Positions 17,854 to 27,000 are shown, counted from the stretch's first letter. The stretch: 64,000 nt of DNA from Brevundimonas bullata (GCF_003350205.1 NZ_QLLC01000010.1:43253-107252); one strand, 5' to 3'. The notes: generated from the sequence alone by a model not told the origin. Program-made: numbers and translations.

Positions 17854-18917
17854 CTAGGCCGCCTTGCGCCGCGTTGACCCTTTTTCGATTCTGAGCCCCT
17901 TCAGGTCGCGCAACCAGAGCTGGCCGCACGCAGCGGAAATGTCGCGCCCTTGCGTGTCGCGGACGACCACGGGGACGCCGGCGCGCTCAAGCGTCCTGCG
18001 GAACATTACCAGACTATGGTCGGGCGTGCGGTCGAGGGCGATGCCTTCAACGGGGTTCCAGCGCATCAGATTCACCCTCGCCCTCTGGCCGGCCATCATC
18101 TCGGCGAGGCGTCGTGCATCGGACTGCGTATCATTGATGCCGGGCAGGATCAGATAGACGAAGGTGACAGTGCGGTTGTGCCGTTCGGCCCAGGACAGGG
18201 CTCGAGCGACGACCTCGCCGATGTCGTGCTTGCGCGCACCGGGGATCAGGCGGTCCCGGATATCCTGCGTCGTGGCGTGCAGGGATATGGTCAGGTTCAA
18301 GCCCAGATGTTCTTCACGCAGCCGGGCCAGAGCCTTGGGAACGCCAATCGTCGAGATCGTGATGCCTGTGGTGGGGAAATCGTAGCCGCGCCGGTCCCGC
18401 AGGATGCGGATCGCCCTGATAACCTGCTCATAGTTATTGAGCGGTTCGCCGATGCCCATGAAGACGATGCGTCTGACCTTCGGGCCCAGTTGCACGACCT
18501 GTTCGACGATCTCGCCCGCCGAGAGGTTTTCATCAAACCGGCCTGACCGGAGGCGCAGAACTGACAGGCGAATGCGCACCCGACCTGAGAGGAGACGCAG
18601 GCGGTATGCCCGTCGTGACACCGGATCAGGACGCTCTCGACCGCATAGCCGTCGGGCAGTCCGAAGAGGATTTTCTGCGATTGGCCGCCGCGATCCTGTG
18701 TGAGGCGCTTCAGTCTTCGCAATCGCAGGCCTGAGGCGTCCGCCCAGAGTCTTAGAGACCTCGGCAGGTCCGCGTGAGGGGAGAAGAGCGCCCGATAGGA
18801 TGGGCGACCTTGAACGCCGCTGTTCAGGGAGTCGAACTCGGTCGCCGTGAGATCGAGGGCGAGACGGGTCGGCGAGATCGATGAAGCCACCAGGGACGGC
18901 TCGAGGTGGTCAGGCAT
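17854..18917 (-). pseudogene. RlmN/Cfr-family radical SAM methyltransferase gene, interrupted by a single-base frameshift
   Basis: Two frames together encode one RlmN-type protein of about 354 residues. The first (from ATG 18917) carries [34 protein letters not shown] with the CxxxCxxC radical SAM motif. The second carries [43 protein letters not shown] and the C-terminal RDTQGRDISAACGQL with the methyl-carrying Cys. They join near 18530-18534; a missing G after ATG (GGTTTGATG|AAAAC) explains the shift. The family methylates A2503 of 23S rRNA. The N-terminus is short and unlike housekeeping RlmN, so this is probably a paralogue. A sequencing error remains possible. Confidence 0.82.
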
Positions 18918-18961
18918 TTTCGCGTTCCAAGACAGCAGGCGCCGTCACACTGATGGACAAC

Positions 18962-18999
18962 GATTGGTTTATAACCAACGCGACGGTTATAAATCAATC
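18962..18999 (-). promoter_or_regulatory. Promoter with embedded palindromic operator upstream of the rlmN-like gene
   Basis: A near-perfect dyad has 15-bp arms (18962-18976 and 18985-18999, one mismatch) around an 8-bp spacer, with core ATAACC-N8-GGTTAT. On the minus strand, TTGATT (18997-18992) and TTATAA (18974-18969) lie 17 bp apart, so the dyad covers the whole promoter of the rlmN-like gene. The same core recurs before the TetR gene at 19724-19743. There is no T run, which argues against a terminator. Confidence 0.75.
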
Positions 19000-19028
19000 C
19001 CGGCAGCGACAGGGCTGACGGCAAGCGT

Positions 19029-19607
19029 CTAGTCGAAGGCGTGGCCGGGGTAGAGTAGAGTGAGAAGGTCGCGTGTGGCGGCCGTCATATGGGCGGACAG
19101 ATCGCCGTGCGGCTCGACGAGCCACTGCATGCAGGACCCTTGCATGACCGTCTGCACCAGACTGGCGGTTCTGGCGGTTCTGGCGGGATCGTGCGGACTT
19201 GCCGGCAACCGGCTTTCGACAGCCTGCATGGCCAGTCGATTGCGTTCGGCGGCGAGGTCTTGAAGATCCGGTTCGGAGATGTCGGACAGGAGAAGAAGCA
19301 GATAGCGCTCCGTTCCGCCGCCGCCGCCCATCCCAGCGATGAGGTCCTTCAGCATCGACCACAGAGGGTCGAGGCCAGTTTCCGGGGACAGTCCCCCAAA
19401 ATAGTCGCGGACCGCCTGGGTCATGCGCTCCATGACCTTGCGGTGCAGCGTCGCCTTGTCGGTAAAACGCTGGATGAGTGCGGCTCGCGACAGGCCCACA
19501 GCGACCGCGACATCGGTCAGGGTGAACGAGACCGGCCCCTTGTCCAGGATGACCTGGAGAGCGGTGTCGAGGACGGTCTCATCGCTCTGGCGTTTGGGGC
19601 GCGGCAT
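19029..19607 (-). CDS. TetR-family transcriptional regulator
   Basis: A 192-residue TetR-type repressor. The N-terminal helix-turn-helix is VLDTALQVILDKGPVSFTLTDVAVAVGLSRAALIQRFTDKATLHRKV (about 10-55). The ligand-binding domain follows, with a glycine-rich loop GMGGGGGTERYLL near residue 100. The start at 19607 (MPRPKRQSDE) fits the family. It is upstream of, and in the same direction as, the rlmN-like gene. Operator-like sites with the same half-sites and spacing lie before both genes, so it most likely represses itself and the rlmN-like/kinase unit. Confidence 0.88.
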   Translation of the reverse strand: MPRPKRQSDETVLDTALQVILDKGPVSFTLTDVAVAVGLSRAALIQRFTDKATLHRKVMERMTQAVRDYFGGLSPETGLDPLWSMLKDLIAGMGGGGGTERYLLLLLSDISEPDLQDLAAERNRLAMQAVESRLPASPHDPARTARTASLVQTVMQGSCMQWLVEPHGDLSAHMTAATRDLLTLLYPGHAFD

Positions 19608-19723
19608 GGGCGGTTCTCGTTCTGGCGGCGAGCGGATGCGGCGTCGTTCCAAGCCTTTCGGCTGATCGCCTTCTCACCCGATATTTCTATTGCCGAGCTA
19701 TACCAGCATCTGACCACCTTTTG

Positions 19724-19743
19724 GTAACCTGCGAGAAGGTTAT
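19724..19743. promoter_or_regulatory. Second TetR operator candidate, upstream of the TetR gene
   Basis: GTAACC-TGCGAGAA-GGTTAT repeats the half-site and the 8-bp spacing of the dyad at 18971-18990 (ATAACC-AACGCGAC-GGTTAT). The spacers also agree at four of eight positions. It lies 117 bp upstream of the TetR start codon, within its probable promoter region. Confidence 0.6.
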
Positions 19744-19824
19744 GAGCTGGTGAGACGGCCTGATCGGATCCGAGCGCCCGCCGAGGTCGGCGCTTTCGTC
19801 CAGATCGTCGACGGTGGCGGCGGT

Positions 19825-20166
19825 TTAGCCGAACACGGGCGTTCCCGTCGCCTGGCGACTGATCATCCCGACCAAGCAAAGCGCAAAGACCACCGCCGCC
19901 ATCAGTCCAGCTGTCGAGAGCAGCCCCGCAAGGCGGCGCAGGGAGCGTTGAAGCGGCGGGGGCGAGGTCGTCGAGGCCGCCAGCGCCCGTGAGAGCTCCA
20001 GGCCGACGCCCCCGACCAGCGCCGCCGTCAGTGCGAACAGAGCCGCCACGACGGCTGTCACCAGATAGGTCGAGGTCAGCGCCACAAGGTCGTAGATCAG
20101 CACCAGTGCATTGAGACCGCCCAAGAGGGCGGCGAGGCTGAACAGAATAAAGACAATGCGCGACAT
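19825..20166 (-). CDS. Small three-helix membrane protein, hypothetical
   Basis: A 113-residue protein made mostly of three hydrophobic helices (about 5-27, 32-58 and 80-103), with a short basic loop QRSLRRL between the last two. It has no recognisable domain. It ends upstream of the TetR gene and starts 21 bp after the stop of the methyltransferase gene on the same strand, so it may be co-transcribed with that gene. Confidence 0.65.
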   Translation of the reverse strand: MSRIVFILFSLAALLGGLNALVLIYDLVALTSTYLVTAVVAALFALTAALVGGVGLELSRALAASTTSPPPLQRSLRRLAGLLSTAGLMAAVVFALCLVGMISRQATGTPVFG

Positions 20167-20187
20167 GACGTCTCCGACGGCGTCGGT

Positions 20188-20949
20188 CTAGGCCGGACGC
20201 CGGGCTTCGAAACTGATGATCTGGTCGTCCCGATCCGGCGCGCGACCCTGTTGGTAGCCGCCGCAGGCCGACACGTCCGTGAAGCCTGCGGCCCTCAAGG
20301 CCAGTTCGAACTCATGGACGCCCCACCAGCGCAGCTTGAACAGGTCCAACTCGGTCGCCGCCAGCACGCCGTCCCGCCAGTGTTCATAGCGAAGGTGGGA
20401 CAGCGTGGTCTGGGCGATGTAGTCCGTTTCCACCCGGCGAGCGGTGAGGGTCAACAGGTCGCCTTCGTCCGTCGTCCATGACCGGATGGACTCGGGGCTG
20501 TCCAGAAAGCCGCTGATGGGGTCCAGATCGAGGATCAGTCGGCCGCCTGGGGCCAGAAGATCGTGAAATCGCCTGAGCACGGTGGTCGCCGACGCCGTGC
20601 TGGTGATCAGTTGAAACGAGCCGGCCGGGATGATGATCGCGGAAAAGCGGGTCGTAGAGACATAGCTTTCAAACGACTGCTGCGTCAGCGGGGCGGAAAG
20701 ACATCGCTTGCGGCACTCTTCCCGGCAATAGCCCAGCATTTCAGCCGAGGCGTCGAAGCCTTCCATCTCAAACCCCGCCTCGATCAGGGGGATGAACAGG
20801 CGTCCGTTGCCTACAGCGGGCTCCAGCACGGGCCCGCTGTCGCACTGCGACAGCCGCGCCCGATAGAATTCCTGATCTCCGAACGAATGGCCGACGGGCT
20901 TGTCCAGGTCATAGACCCATGAGGCGAGTTTTCCGTATCGATTCTGCAT
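20188..20949 (-). CDS. Class I SAM-dependent methyltransferase
   Basis: A 253-residue methyltransferase. Motif I is VLEPAVGNGRLFIPLI (about residues 41-56), followed by GFDASAEML, the acidic residue that binds SAM ribose. LLAPGGRLILDLDP is the motif preceding strand 5. The P instead of D/E-G-G at motif I is seen in small-molecule methyltransferases of this type (EPAVGNGR). The substrate is unknown. It is 68 bp downstream of a TetR gene on the same strand, a possible regulator. Confidence 0.83.
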   Translation of the reverse strand: MQNRYGKLASWVYDLDKPVGHSFGDQEFYRARLSQCDSGPVLEPAVGNGRLFIPLIEAGFEMEGFDASAEMLGYCREECRKRCLSAPLTQQSFESYVSTTRFSAIIIPAGSFQLITSTASATTVLRRFHDLLAPGGRLILDLDPISGFLDSPESIRSWTTDEGDLLTLTARRVETDYIAQTTLSHLRYEHWRDGVLAATELDLFKLRWWGVHEFELALRAAGFTDVSACGGYQQGRAPDRDDQIISFEARRPA

Positions 20950-21017
20950 ATCAGGCTCCCGAGCGCCCTGTGGTGGCGCGCGAGGTCTGGTCAGGTCAAG
21001 GGCCGCGCTTGTCAGTC

Positions 21018-21620
21018 TCAGGATGTGACGGCGCGGTTCAGCGGCGGCGCGATTGATTGCGATATAGGCTTGGGCGAAGATGTCAGAAGCTGTTCGATGG
21101 AGGCCTCGAAGGCCTGCGCCAGAGCGGCGGCTCTGGCCTCCTTCAACGGAAAGTCGCCGCTCAGGTCGCGGGCGAACGCCATGCCGCCAATCAGCGCGAT
21201 CAGCAGCCGGGCTCGCACATCAGTATCCGGGCCATCAAGCCAGCTCTCGACTTGGCCGAACATGCTGGAGCCAAGCGTTTCGTCGACGAGGTGTCGTGCG
21301 CGCCCCGAGCCGGTCACTCTCAGCAGGATGAGGAGGCCCTGGAGCACCTTCCCGTCGTTCCCGCCCTGAAGCATCTCCTTTGCGACGCGGGCCGCAAAGT
21401 CCGTCTTTTCGCCCCACAGTCGGCGCCAGTCGGCCTCGCAGGCCTTCACCACCTCGATGAAGAGCTCATCCTTGCCGCCGTAGTAGCGATTGACCAGCGA
21501 CGGATCGACCTTGGCCCGCAAGCCGATGTCGCGCACGCCGACCGTTTCGAAACCCTCCTCGGCGAAGAGCTTCAGCGCCGCGCGCAGGAGGACCTGACGG
21601 GTGATCTCGGCGCTTCTCAT
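21018..21620 (-). CDS. TetR/AcrR-family transcriptional regulator
   Basis: A 200-residue TetR-type protein. The helix-turn-helix is TRQVLLRAALKLFAEEGFETVGVRDIGLRAKVDPSLVNRYYGGKDELFIEVV (about 8-58). The C-terminal domain contains GLLILLRVTGSGRARHLVDETL, resembling TetR_C-type ligand domains. It lies upstream of, and in line with, the methyltransferase gene at 20188-20949. No clear dyad is visible in the 198 bp upstream (21621-21818), where I see nothing else. Confidence 0.85.
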   Translation of the reverse strand: MRSAEITRQVLLRAALKLFAEEGFETVGVRDIGLRAKVDPSLVNRYYGGKDELFIEVVKACEADWRRLWGEKTDFAARVAKEMLQGGNDGKVLQGLLILLRVTGSGRARHLVDETLGSSMFGQVESWLDGPDTDVRARLLIALIGGMAFARDLSGDFPLKEARAAALAQAFEASIEQLLTSSPKPISQSIAPPLNRAVTS

Positions 21621-21818
21621 TCTGGAGCCAGGTTCCGCATGATTTCACTCTAGCCCGAATGTCGATCTGATCCAGACGAGGCGGCGCGCTCCGATTTCGG
21701 ATATAGACGCTCGCAGGGCGTAGCCGAGCCGGGGCCTAAGCTAAGTCGGCTCGACCTGGATCGTCTGGCGCGAACCAATATCGCCATTGGGCGCCAGACT
21801 GATCCTCATGAGATCAGA

Positions 21819-23102
21819 TCAAGGCGTCGCCGCCGCCTCTGCGCCCAGCAGGCTGGAGGCGGCGAGTGTCGGAGCCAGAATGGCGATATCATAGCCCAGT
21901 GCGAGTTGACGCCACTCCGCCGGCGCCGAGGCCAGACCGTCGGTTCTCAGCTTCCGGAGATCCACCAGCATCCAGGAGTCTGGCGAGACGTCAGCGGACC
22001 GCGCAAGGGTGACATCCTTTCGCCAGTCCGGGCCTTCGTCATCCATCATATCGAATCCGCGAACGACTGCTGGCCGTCCGACGCCGTCATAGCCGGCTTC
22101 TGTGCCTTTGGCTCCGAGCACGATGATATGCAGGGCCGCGACGCCCTCGCCGTCGGCGCGTTCCGCCACAAAGGCGCCGAGGTCCCGTTGATCGAGCGGA
22201 TTGAGCGACTTGTAGAAATGCCATGCGCCGAACTTCATCAGGACGCGTGCGCCAGGATTGTCTGCGAGGTGAGCGGCGAGGGTGCGTTTCATCAGCCGCG
22301 CCCGGCGCCCGTTCGGATCTCCCTGCCTGGTCTGCGACGCCTGATAGATGGCGCGGGTCTCCGTCAGCAGGCCGAACAGATGCTGGACGCGTTCCCCTCC
22401 GTCCTGTGAGACCGCGGCGGCGGCCTGATCGAGCGCCTCCTGCGTGACCGAGAACAGGAACAGGTCTCCAGGTGAACCTGAAGCGAGCGCTGCGGCGGTC
22501 GCCTCCTGATCCTGAGCGGCCAGTTCGCTCAGGGCGGCGTGCGCTCTGGGTCCGGGGCGGGCAGCGAGCATCTCCTGAAGCAGGTGGCCGCTGGAACCGA
22601 GGAATTCCTGATCGAGCCCCCACAAGGCGAAATCCGGTCCAGCGACGGCGGCGCAATCGCCGGCCATCTGGACTTCGTCGCGCGCGTTGAAGAAAGCGAT
22701 CCCGTCGGGGTGACGGCGCATGAAGGCGGCGATCCGTGCTTCGCGGTCCGCCGATCTCATAACGGAATCAACAACGCGGGCGGCTTCGGGACCAGTCTCG
22801 ATGGCCATGGCGGTCAGGCCGAAAGGCGCCATCAGGCGGCAAATCTGGCTTGTGAAGGCGGGGATTTCGCGGGTCAGATGGCTCTCGCCGATCAAGACAT
22901 AACGGCTGGCGGCGACGGCGTCGGTGAGTGTGGCCGCGCCTGCGCCAGAGAATCCGGCAGGGCTGACGTCCAGAGGTGCAGTCACTTGAGCGAGCCGCGC
23001 CTGAAAAGGCGGAGTCGCTGGCTCCTCGGCGGCGGCGCCGCCTGCAAGGGCGGCCAGACTGCCCAGAAGCATCGCAGACAAACACCAATGAACTCTCGAC
23101 AC
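21819..23102 (-). CDS. Secreted hydrolase-like protein, erythromycin-esterase/ChaN-type fold (tentative)
   Basis: A 427-residue exported protein. The signal peptide (about residues 1-25) ends AAA. The body has YVLIGESHLTREIPAFTSQICRL, then AMAIETGPEAA, then VLMKFGAWHFYKSLNP. A GExH start, a Glu-rich second motif and a late His are the arrangement of the erythromycin esterase/EreA and ChaN-like group, which hydrolyse lactones or bind heme/iron in the envelope. The match is from motif order only. It is monocistronic, followed by nothing until the TetR gene. Confidence 0.72.
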   Translation of the reverse strand: MSRVHWCLSAMLLGSLAALAGGAAAEEPATPPFQARLAQVTAPLDVSPAGFSGAGAATLTDAVAASRYVLIGESHLTREIPAFTSQICRLMAPFGLTAMAIETGPEAARVVDSVMRSADREARIAAFMRRHPDGIAFFNARDEVQMAGDCAAVAGPDFALWGLDQEFLGSSGHLLQEMLAARPGPRAHAALSELAAQDQEATAAALASGSPGDLFLFSVTQEALDQAAAAVSQDGGERVQHLFGLLTETRAIYQASQTRQGDPNGRRARLMKRTLAAHLADNPGARVLMKFGAWHFYKSLNPLDQRDLGAFVAERADGEGVAALHIIVLGAKGTEAGYDGVGRPAVVRGFDMMDDEGPDWRKDVTLARSADVSPDSWMLVDLRKLRTDGLASAPAEWRQLALGYDIAILAPTLAASSLLGAEAAATP

Positions 23103-23273
23103 ACGCCCCTCCGGAAAAACTCAGTTTTATCGATCCTCGTGTAGAGAGGCGGGAAGAGGATGCCCAGTGAACTCGCGTTCACCTAGGCCCTGCAGTGAAA
23201 TGCCGCCGCCGCCGCTCGCAGGTTTGGAGGGAGCAGATTCGAGCGGGGAAAGTCCGCTAGAAAACAAGACGGT

Positions 23274-23363
<90 letters not shown>

Positions 23364-23482
23364 ACATCGAGCCGGTCTGGTTCTGGCGACCGGCGGCGCG
23401 AGTCGAGACAGCGCGCGGAGGCGTGCATAGCGTCAAGTTCGCGCTCGCCCAAGCATAAAGCGCAGGTGAGGCGCGGAGCGGG

Positions 23483-24442
23483 TCAGGCCTTCGCGGGTGC
23501 GGACGGCCTGGTCACCAGCCAGATGCCGGCGCAGACCAGAACCAGCGCCGCCAGATAGCTCCAGCGCAGCAGGGATTCGCCCAGGAAGATGGCCGAGAGC
23601 GCCACCCCGAAGACCGGGATCAGGAAGTTGAACGCCGCGATCAGGCCGACCGGATTGTGTTTCAGCAGCAGGCTCCACACGGCGAAGGCGACCGAGGACA
23701 ACAGCGCCATATAGAGCAGCAGGGCGCCGGAGTGGAGCCCGAGCGCCTCCAGATGACCGCCGCCGGCCATGCCGATGCCGGTCAGGATCAGGCCGCCGAT
23801 GAACAACTGCCAACCCGTCATGACCATGGGGTCCATGGCGGCCGACAGGTGCTTGCCGTAGATCGAGGCCGCCGTCAGGACAAAGGCGGCGATGATGACG
23901 AACCCTTCTCCCAGAAGGCTGAAGTCGAAGCCCAAGGCGCCGCCGCCCAGGTTGACCACGACGACCCCGAGGAAACCGATCAGACAGCCCATGGCCTTGC
24001 GGGCGGTGATCCGGTCGTTCGCATAGACGAAGTGGGCCAGGACCACGCTGAAGAAGACGCCGGTGGCGTTCATGATCGACGACTTCACGCCGCTGGCGTG
24101 GGCCAGGCCGACATAGAAGAAGACGTACTGGATCGCGGTCTGGGTCAGGCCCAGCAGGGCGACCTGGCGCATCTGACGTCCGTTGAGCGTGAAGATGGGC
24201 TTCTTCATCGCCGCCGCCACGATCAGCAGGATGGCGCCCGCCAAGGCGAAGCGCCAGCCGGCGAACAGCATCTGGCTGGCGATGTCGCTGGGGGCGATAT
24301 GCAACAGGGCATAGCCGTTCTTGATGGCCGGATAGGCGCTGCCCCACAGGATGCAGCACAGGGTCGCCAGGGCGAAGACGCTCGAACGGGTCTGGTAGAG
24401 GGAGGGTTTCAAGGTGCTCGCTTCAAAGGGGCGCGGGCGCAC
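23483..24442 (-). CDS. EamA/DMT-family transporter
   Basis: A roughly 319-residue inner-membrane protein with ten helices in two EamA repeats. ATLCCILWGSAYPAIKNGYALLH opens the first, and IPVFGVALSAIFLGESLLRWSYLAALVLVCAGIWLV closes the second, a typical family end. The start codon is GTG 24442 or TTG 24412; the latter removes ten residues. It differs from the EamA protein at 14657-15577 and stands alone between tRNA-Ser and rlpA. The substrate is unknown. Confidence 0.87.
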   Translation of the reverse strand: MRPRPFEASTLKPSLYQTRSSVFALATLCCILWGSAYPAIKNGYALLHIAPSDIASQMLFAGWRFALAGAILLIVAAAMKKPIFTLNGRQMRQVALLGLTQTAIQYVFFYVGLAHASGVKSSIMNATGVFFSVVLAHFVYANDRITARKAMGCLIGFLGVVVVNLGGGALGFDFSLLGEGFVIIAAFVLTAASIYGKHLSAAMDPMVMTGWQLFIGGLILTGIGMAGGGHLEALGLHSGALLLYMALLSSVAFAVWSLLLKHNPVGLIAAFNFLIPVFGVALSAIFLGESLLRWSYLAALVLVCAGIWLVTRPSAPAKA

Positions 24443-24543
24443 AGGCGTCGCCGCGACCGGGCGATAGCCTCAAACGCCTTGTTAACCAAACCGGAAACGT
24501 CCTCGGCGATGATCACTTCGAGTGAACCGGAGTGCGTGCGGCC

Positions 24544-25359
24544 ATGATGGCGAAATTGTTGAAGGGCGCAGCGGTCGCCGCCGCCTTTTCCACCCTGGCG
24601 GCCTGCGCCAGTTTCGGCGGGGGACGAGACGCCCCTCTGCGCCCGCCGGTTGTGACTGATCCCGCGCCCATCGTGTCGGGTACGATGCGGCCCTATCAGA
24701 TCCGTGGCCGCTGGTATCGTCCGGCTGAACAGCCCGGCTATGACGAAGTCGGACAGGCGTCCTGGTACGGATCACAGCACCACGGTCGCCCGACCTCGAC
24801 CGGCGAGCGGTTCGACATGAACGCCCTGACGGCGGCGCATAAGACCCTGCCTCTGCCCAGCCTGGTCGAGGTGACCAACCGCGCCAATGGGCGTCGGGTC
24901 ATCCTGCGGGTCAATGATCGCGGCCCCTTTGTCGACAGCCGGATCATCGATCTGTCGCGCGCGGCGGCTGAGGAATTAGGCCTGTTGTCGCAAGGGGTGG
25001 GCGAGGTGCGGGTGCGCTATGTCGGGCGGGCGCCGCGCACGGGCGGCGGCACGCCGATGCAGCGGGCGGACGCCGCACCCGCCGCCCGACCGACAGCGCC
25101 GCGTCAGGTGGCTGCGCCTGCAGCTTTGGAGTCCTCGGCCTATTGGGTTCAGGCTGGCGCCTTTTCCGATCGCCGGGCGGCCAAGCGAATCGCTGACCGA
25201 CTGGGCGACCGGGCTTCGGTTCAGGACATTCGCAGCGACGGACGGCCCCTGTTTCGGGTGATCGTCGGTCCCTGGCCTGACGCCAACGCCGCCGAACAGG
25301 CCCGCCAAGCGGTCATCGCACGCGGGTTTGGCGACGCGCTGTTGATATCAGGCGGTTAG
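24544..25359 (+). CDS. rlpA: RlpA-family septal lytic transglycosylase-like lipoprotein with SPOR domain
   Basis: About 271 residues. A lipoprotein signal ends LAAC, so it is anchored to the outer membrane. The RlpA double-psi beta-barrel spans about 70-165: GQASWYGSQHHGRPTSTGERFDMNALTAAHKTLPLP, then VILRVNDRGPFVDSRIIDLSRAAAEELG. This part in RlpA cleaves denuded peptidoglycan. After an Ala/Pro linker, a SPOR domain (about 195-271, YWVQAGAFSDRRAAKRIADRL) binds septal glycan. ATG 24544 or 24547 fits better than GTG 24532. Confidence 0.92.
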   Translation: MMAKLLKGAAVAAAFSTLAACASFGGGRDAPLRPPVVTDPAPIVSGTMRPYQIRGRWYRPAEQPGYDEVGQASWYGSQHHGRPTSTGERFDMNALTAAHKTLPLPSLVEVTNRANGRRVILRVNDRGPFVDSRIIDLSRAAAEELGLLSQGVGEVRVRYVGRAPRTGGGTPMQRADAAPAARPTAPRQVAAPAALESSAYWVQAGAFSDRRAAKRIADRLGDRASVQDIRSDGRPLFRVIVGPWPDANAAEQARQAVIARGFGDALLISGG

Positions 25360-25396
25360 GGCTTGCCTGTCGCGCCGCGCTCGCCATTGTGCGCGG

Positions 25397-26023
25397 GTGC
25401 AGCGCGGTAAGTTCATCACATTCGAGGGCGGCGAGGGAGCCGGCAAGACCACGCAGGCGCGCCTGCTGGTTGCGCATCTTCGCTCGCTTGGAATCGACGT
25501 CATTCAGACGCGCGAACCCGGCGGTTCGCCGGGAGCTGAGGTCATCCGCAATATCGTGGTGGCCGGCGACGCCGAGCGTTGGTCGCCGCGCACCGAGACC
25601 CTGCTGATGTACGCCGCGCGCTCGGACCATCTGGAACGCACCATTCGACCGGCGCTGGACGAGGGCAAGTGGGTCGTCTGTGATCGTTTCGCCGACTCCA
25701 GCCGCGTCTATCAAGGCGCTGGCGGCGGCGTGCCGGAGAGCCTGATCGAGGCCCTGGACGCCGCCATCGTGGCGGAGGATCAGCCGGATCTGACCCTGGT
25801 GTTCGACCTGCCGGTCGAAGTGGGTCTGGAGCGCGCCTTTGGTCGCGGTCTGTTCGAGACGCGGTTCGAATCCAAGGGCCTGGCCTTCCACCAAAAGCTT
25901 CGCGACGGCTTTCTGGGCGTGGCGCGCCGTCACCCGGAACGCTGCGTCGTGATTGACGCCACGGGCGAGCTTGAGGCCGTTTCCGAACGCCTGCGGAGCG
26001 CCGTCGCCGAGCGGTTGCTGTGA
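25397..26023 (+). CDS. tmk: Thymidylate kinase
   Basis: A 208-residue dTMP kinase making dTDP. The P-loop FEGGEGAGKTTQARLL is at residues 9-24, TREPGG binds dTMP, and DRFADSSRVYQG matches the DR(Y/F) motif. The LID region GRGLFETRFES has an Arg-containing loop. The start is GTG 25397. It is the first gene of a tight operon: its stop overlaps the holB GTG by 4 bp. In related genomes tmk and holB are also paired. Confidence 0.95.
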   Translation: MQRGKFITFEGGEGAGKTTQARLLVAHLRSLGIDVIQTREPGGSPGAEVIRNIVVAGDAERWSPRTETLLMYAARSDHLERTIRPALDEGKWVVCDRFADSSRVYQGAGGGVPESLIEALDAAIVAEDQPDLTLVFDLPVEVGLERAFGRGLFETRFESKGLAFHQKLRDGFLGVARRHPERCVVIDATGELEAVSERLRSAVAERLL

Positions 26024-27000
26024 GCGAACACCCGCGTGACCGGCACGATCTGGTCCCGGACGTCGCGGCCGAAGAGGCCTTTTTGGACGCGCTGAATCGG
26101 GGCCGGCTGCACCACGCCTGGCTGCTGTGCGGGGTCGAGGGCAGCGGCAAGGCGACCTTCGCCTATCGCGCAGCGCGCCGCCTGCTGGGGGCCGCGCCTG
26201 ATCTGACGCGCGGGCCGCTGGGCGCTGCGCCCTATGATCCGGTCAGCCAGTTGGTTTCCGCCCAGTCCCATCCCGACCTGCTGGTGATGGAGCGGCTGGT
26301 CGAGGGCGGCAAGCAGAAGAAGACGATCTCGGTCGATCAGGCGCGCGATCTGCCGGGCTTCTTCGCCAAGAGCCCGTCTCAGGCCCAGTATCGGGTCGCC
26401 ATCATTGATGCTGCTGATGACCTGAACGTCAATGCCGCCAATGCCTTGCTGAAGATTCTTGAAGAGCCGCCTGAGCGTGGCGTTCTGCTGCTGGTGACCC
26501 ATGCGCCGGGGCGGCTGCTGGCGACGATCCGCTCGCGTTGCCGGCGCCTCAGCTTCCCGATCTGGACGCCGGATCAGCTGGAAACCCTGGTGCGCAATCG
26601 CACCGGCGCCGACCCCGAGGATGCGCGACTGGCCGCGGACATGGCCGGAGGATCGCCCGGCGCGGCCCTGGCTCTGTCGTCGGGCGCCATGCAGGAAGTC
26701 GACGCCCTGGCGCGCAGCTGGGTGCTGGGCGACAGTGTCGATCGGGCCGAGCAGCTGGCTGTCGCAGACGGTTTTCGGGGGGCTGAAGGCCAGGCGCGGT
26801 TCGAGGCCCTGATGGATCGGCTGATCGCGGCGGTCAAGGTGCGCGCGCTGGAGGCGCCGGCGGGGCAGGGCGCACGCTGGGCTGAGCTGTGGACCCGCCT
26901 GGCCGAGTTGCCGGACCGCACGGCGGCCATCAACCTGGACCGCGCCGACGTCTTGGCCGGCGCCCTGGCCGACATCGCCCGCACCAAGGCCCTGAGATGA
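26020..27000 (+). CDS. holB: DNA polymerase III subunit delta'
   Basis: A 326-residue clamp-loader subunit. An AAA+ domain has GVEGSGKATFAYRAARRLL near residue 38. ISVDQARDLPGFFAKSP, the sensor region VAIIDAADDLNVNAANALLKILEEPPERGVLLLVTHAPGRLLATIRSRCRRL with the SRC arginine finger, and a helical C-terminal collar domain follow. GTG start 26020 overlaps tmk by 4 bp and the stop overlaps tatD by 4 bp. In many alphaproteobacteria metG follows holB; here it does not. Confidence 0.94.
   Translation: MSEHPRDRHDLVPDVAAEEAFLDALNRGRLHHAWLLCGVEGSGKATFAYRAARRLLGAAPDLTRGPLGAAPYDPVSQLVSAQSHPDLLVMERLVEGGKQKKTISVDQARDLPGFFAKSPSQAQYRVAIIDAADDLNVNAANALLKILEEPPERGVLLLVTHAPGRLLATIRSRCRRLSFPIWTPDQLETLVRNRTGADPEDARLAADMAGGSPGAALALSSGAMQEVDALARSWVLGDSVDRAEQLAVADGFRGAEGQARFEALMDRLIAAVKVRALEAPAGQGARWAELWTRLAELPDRTAAINLDRADVLAGALADIARTKALR

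Noticed and set aside
18525..18540. Programmed -1 frameshift in the rlmN-like gene
   Set aside because: No slippery heptamer of the X-XXY-YYZ type and no clear downstream stimulatory structure at the junction; a lost base explains it better.
18962..18999. The large dyad before the rlmN-like gene as a transcription terminator of the TetR gene
   Set aside because: It is AT-rich with no following T run, overlaps a good promoter and recurs with the same spacing before the TetR gene.
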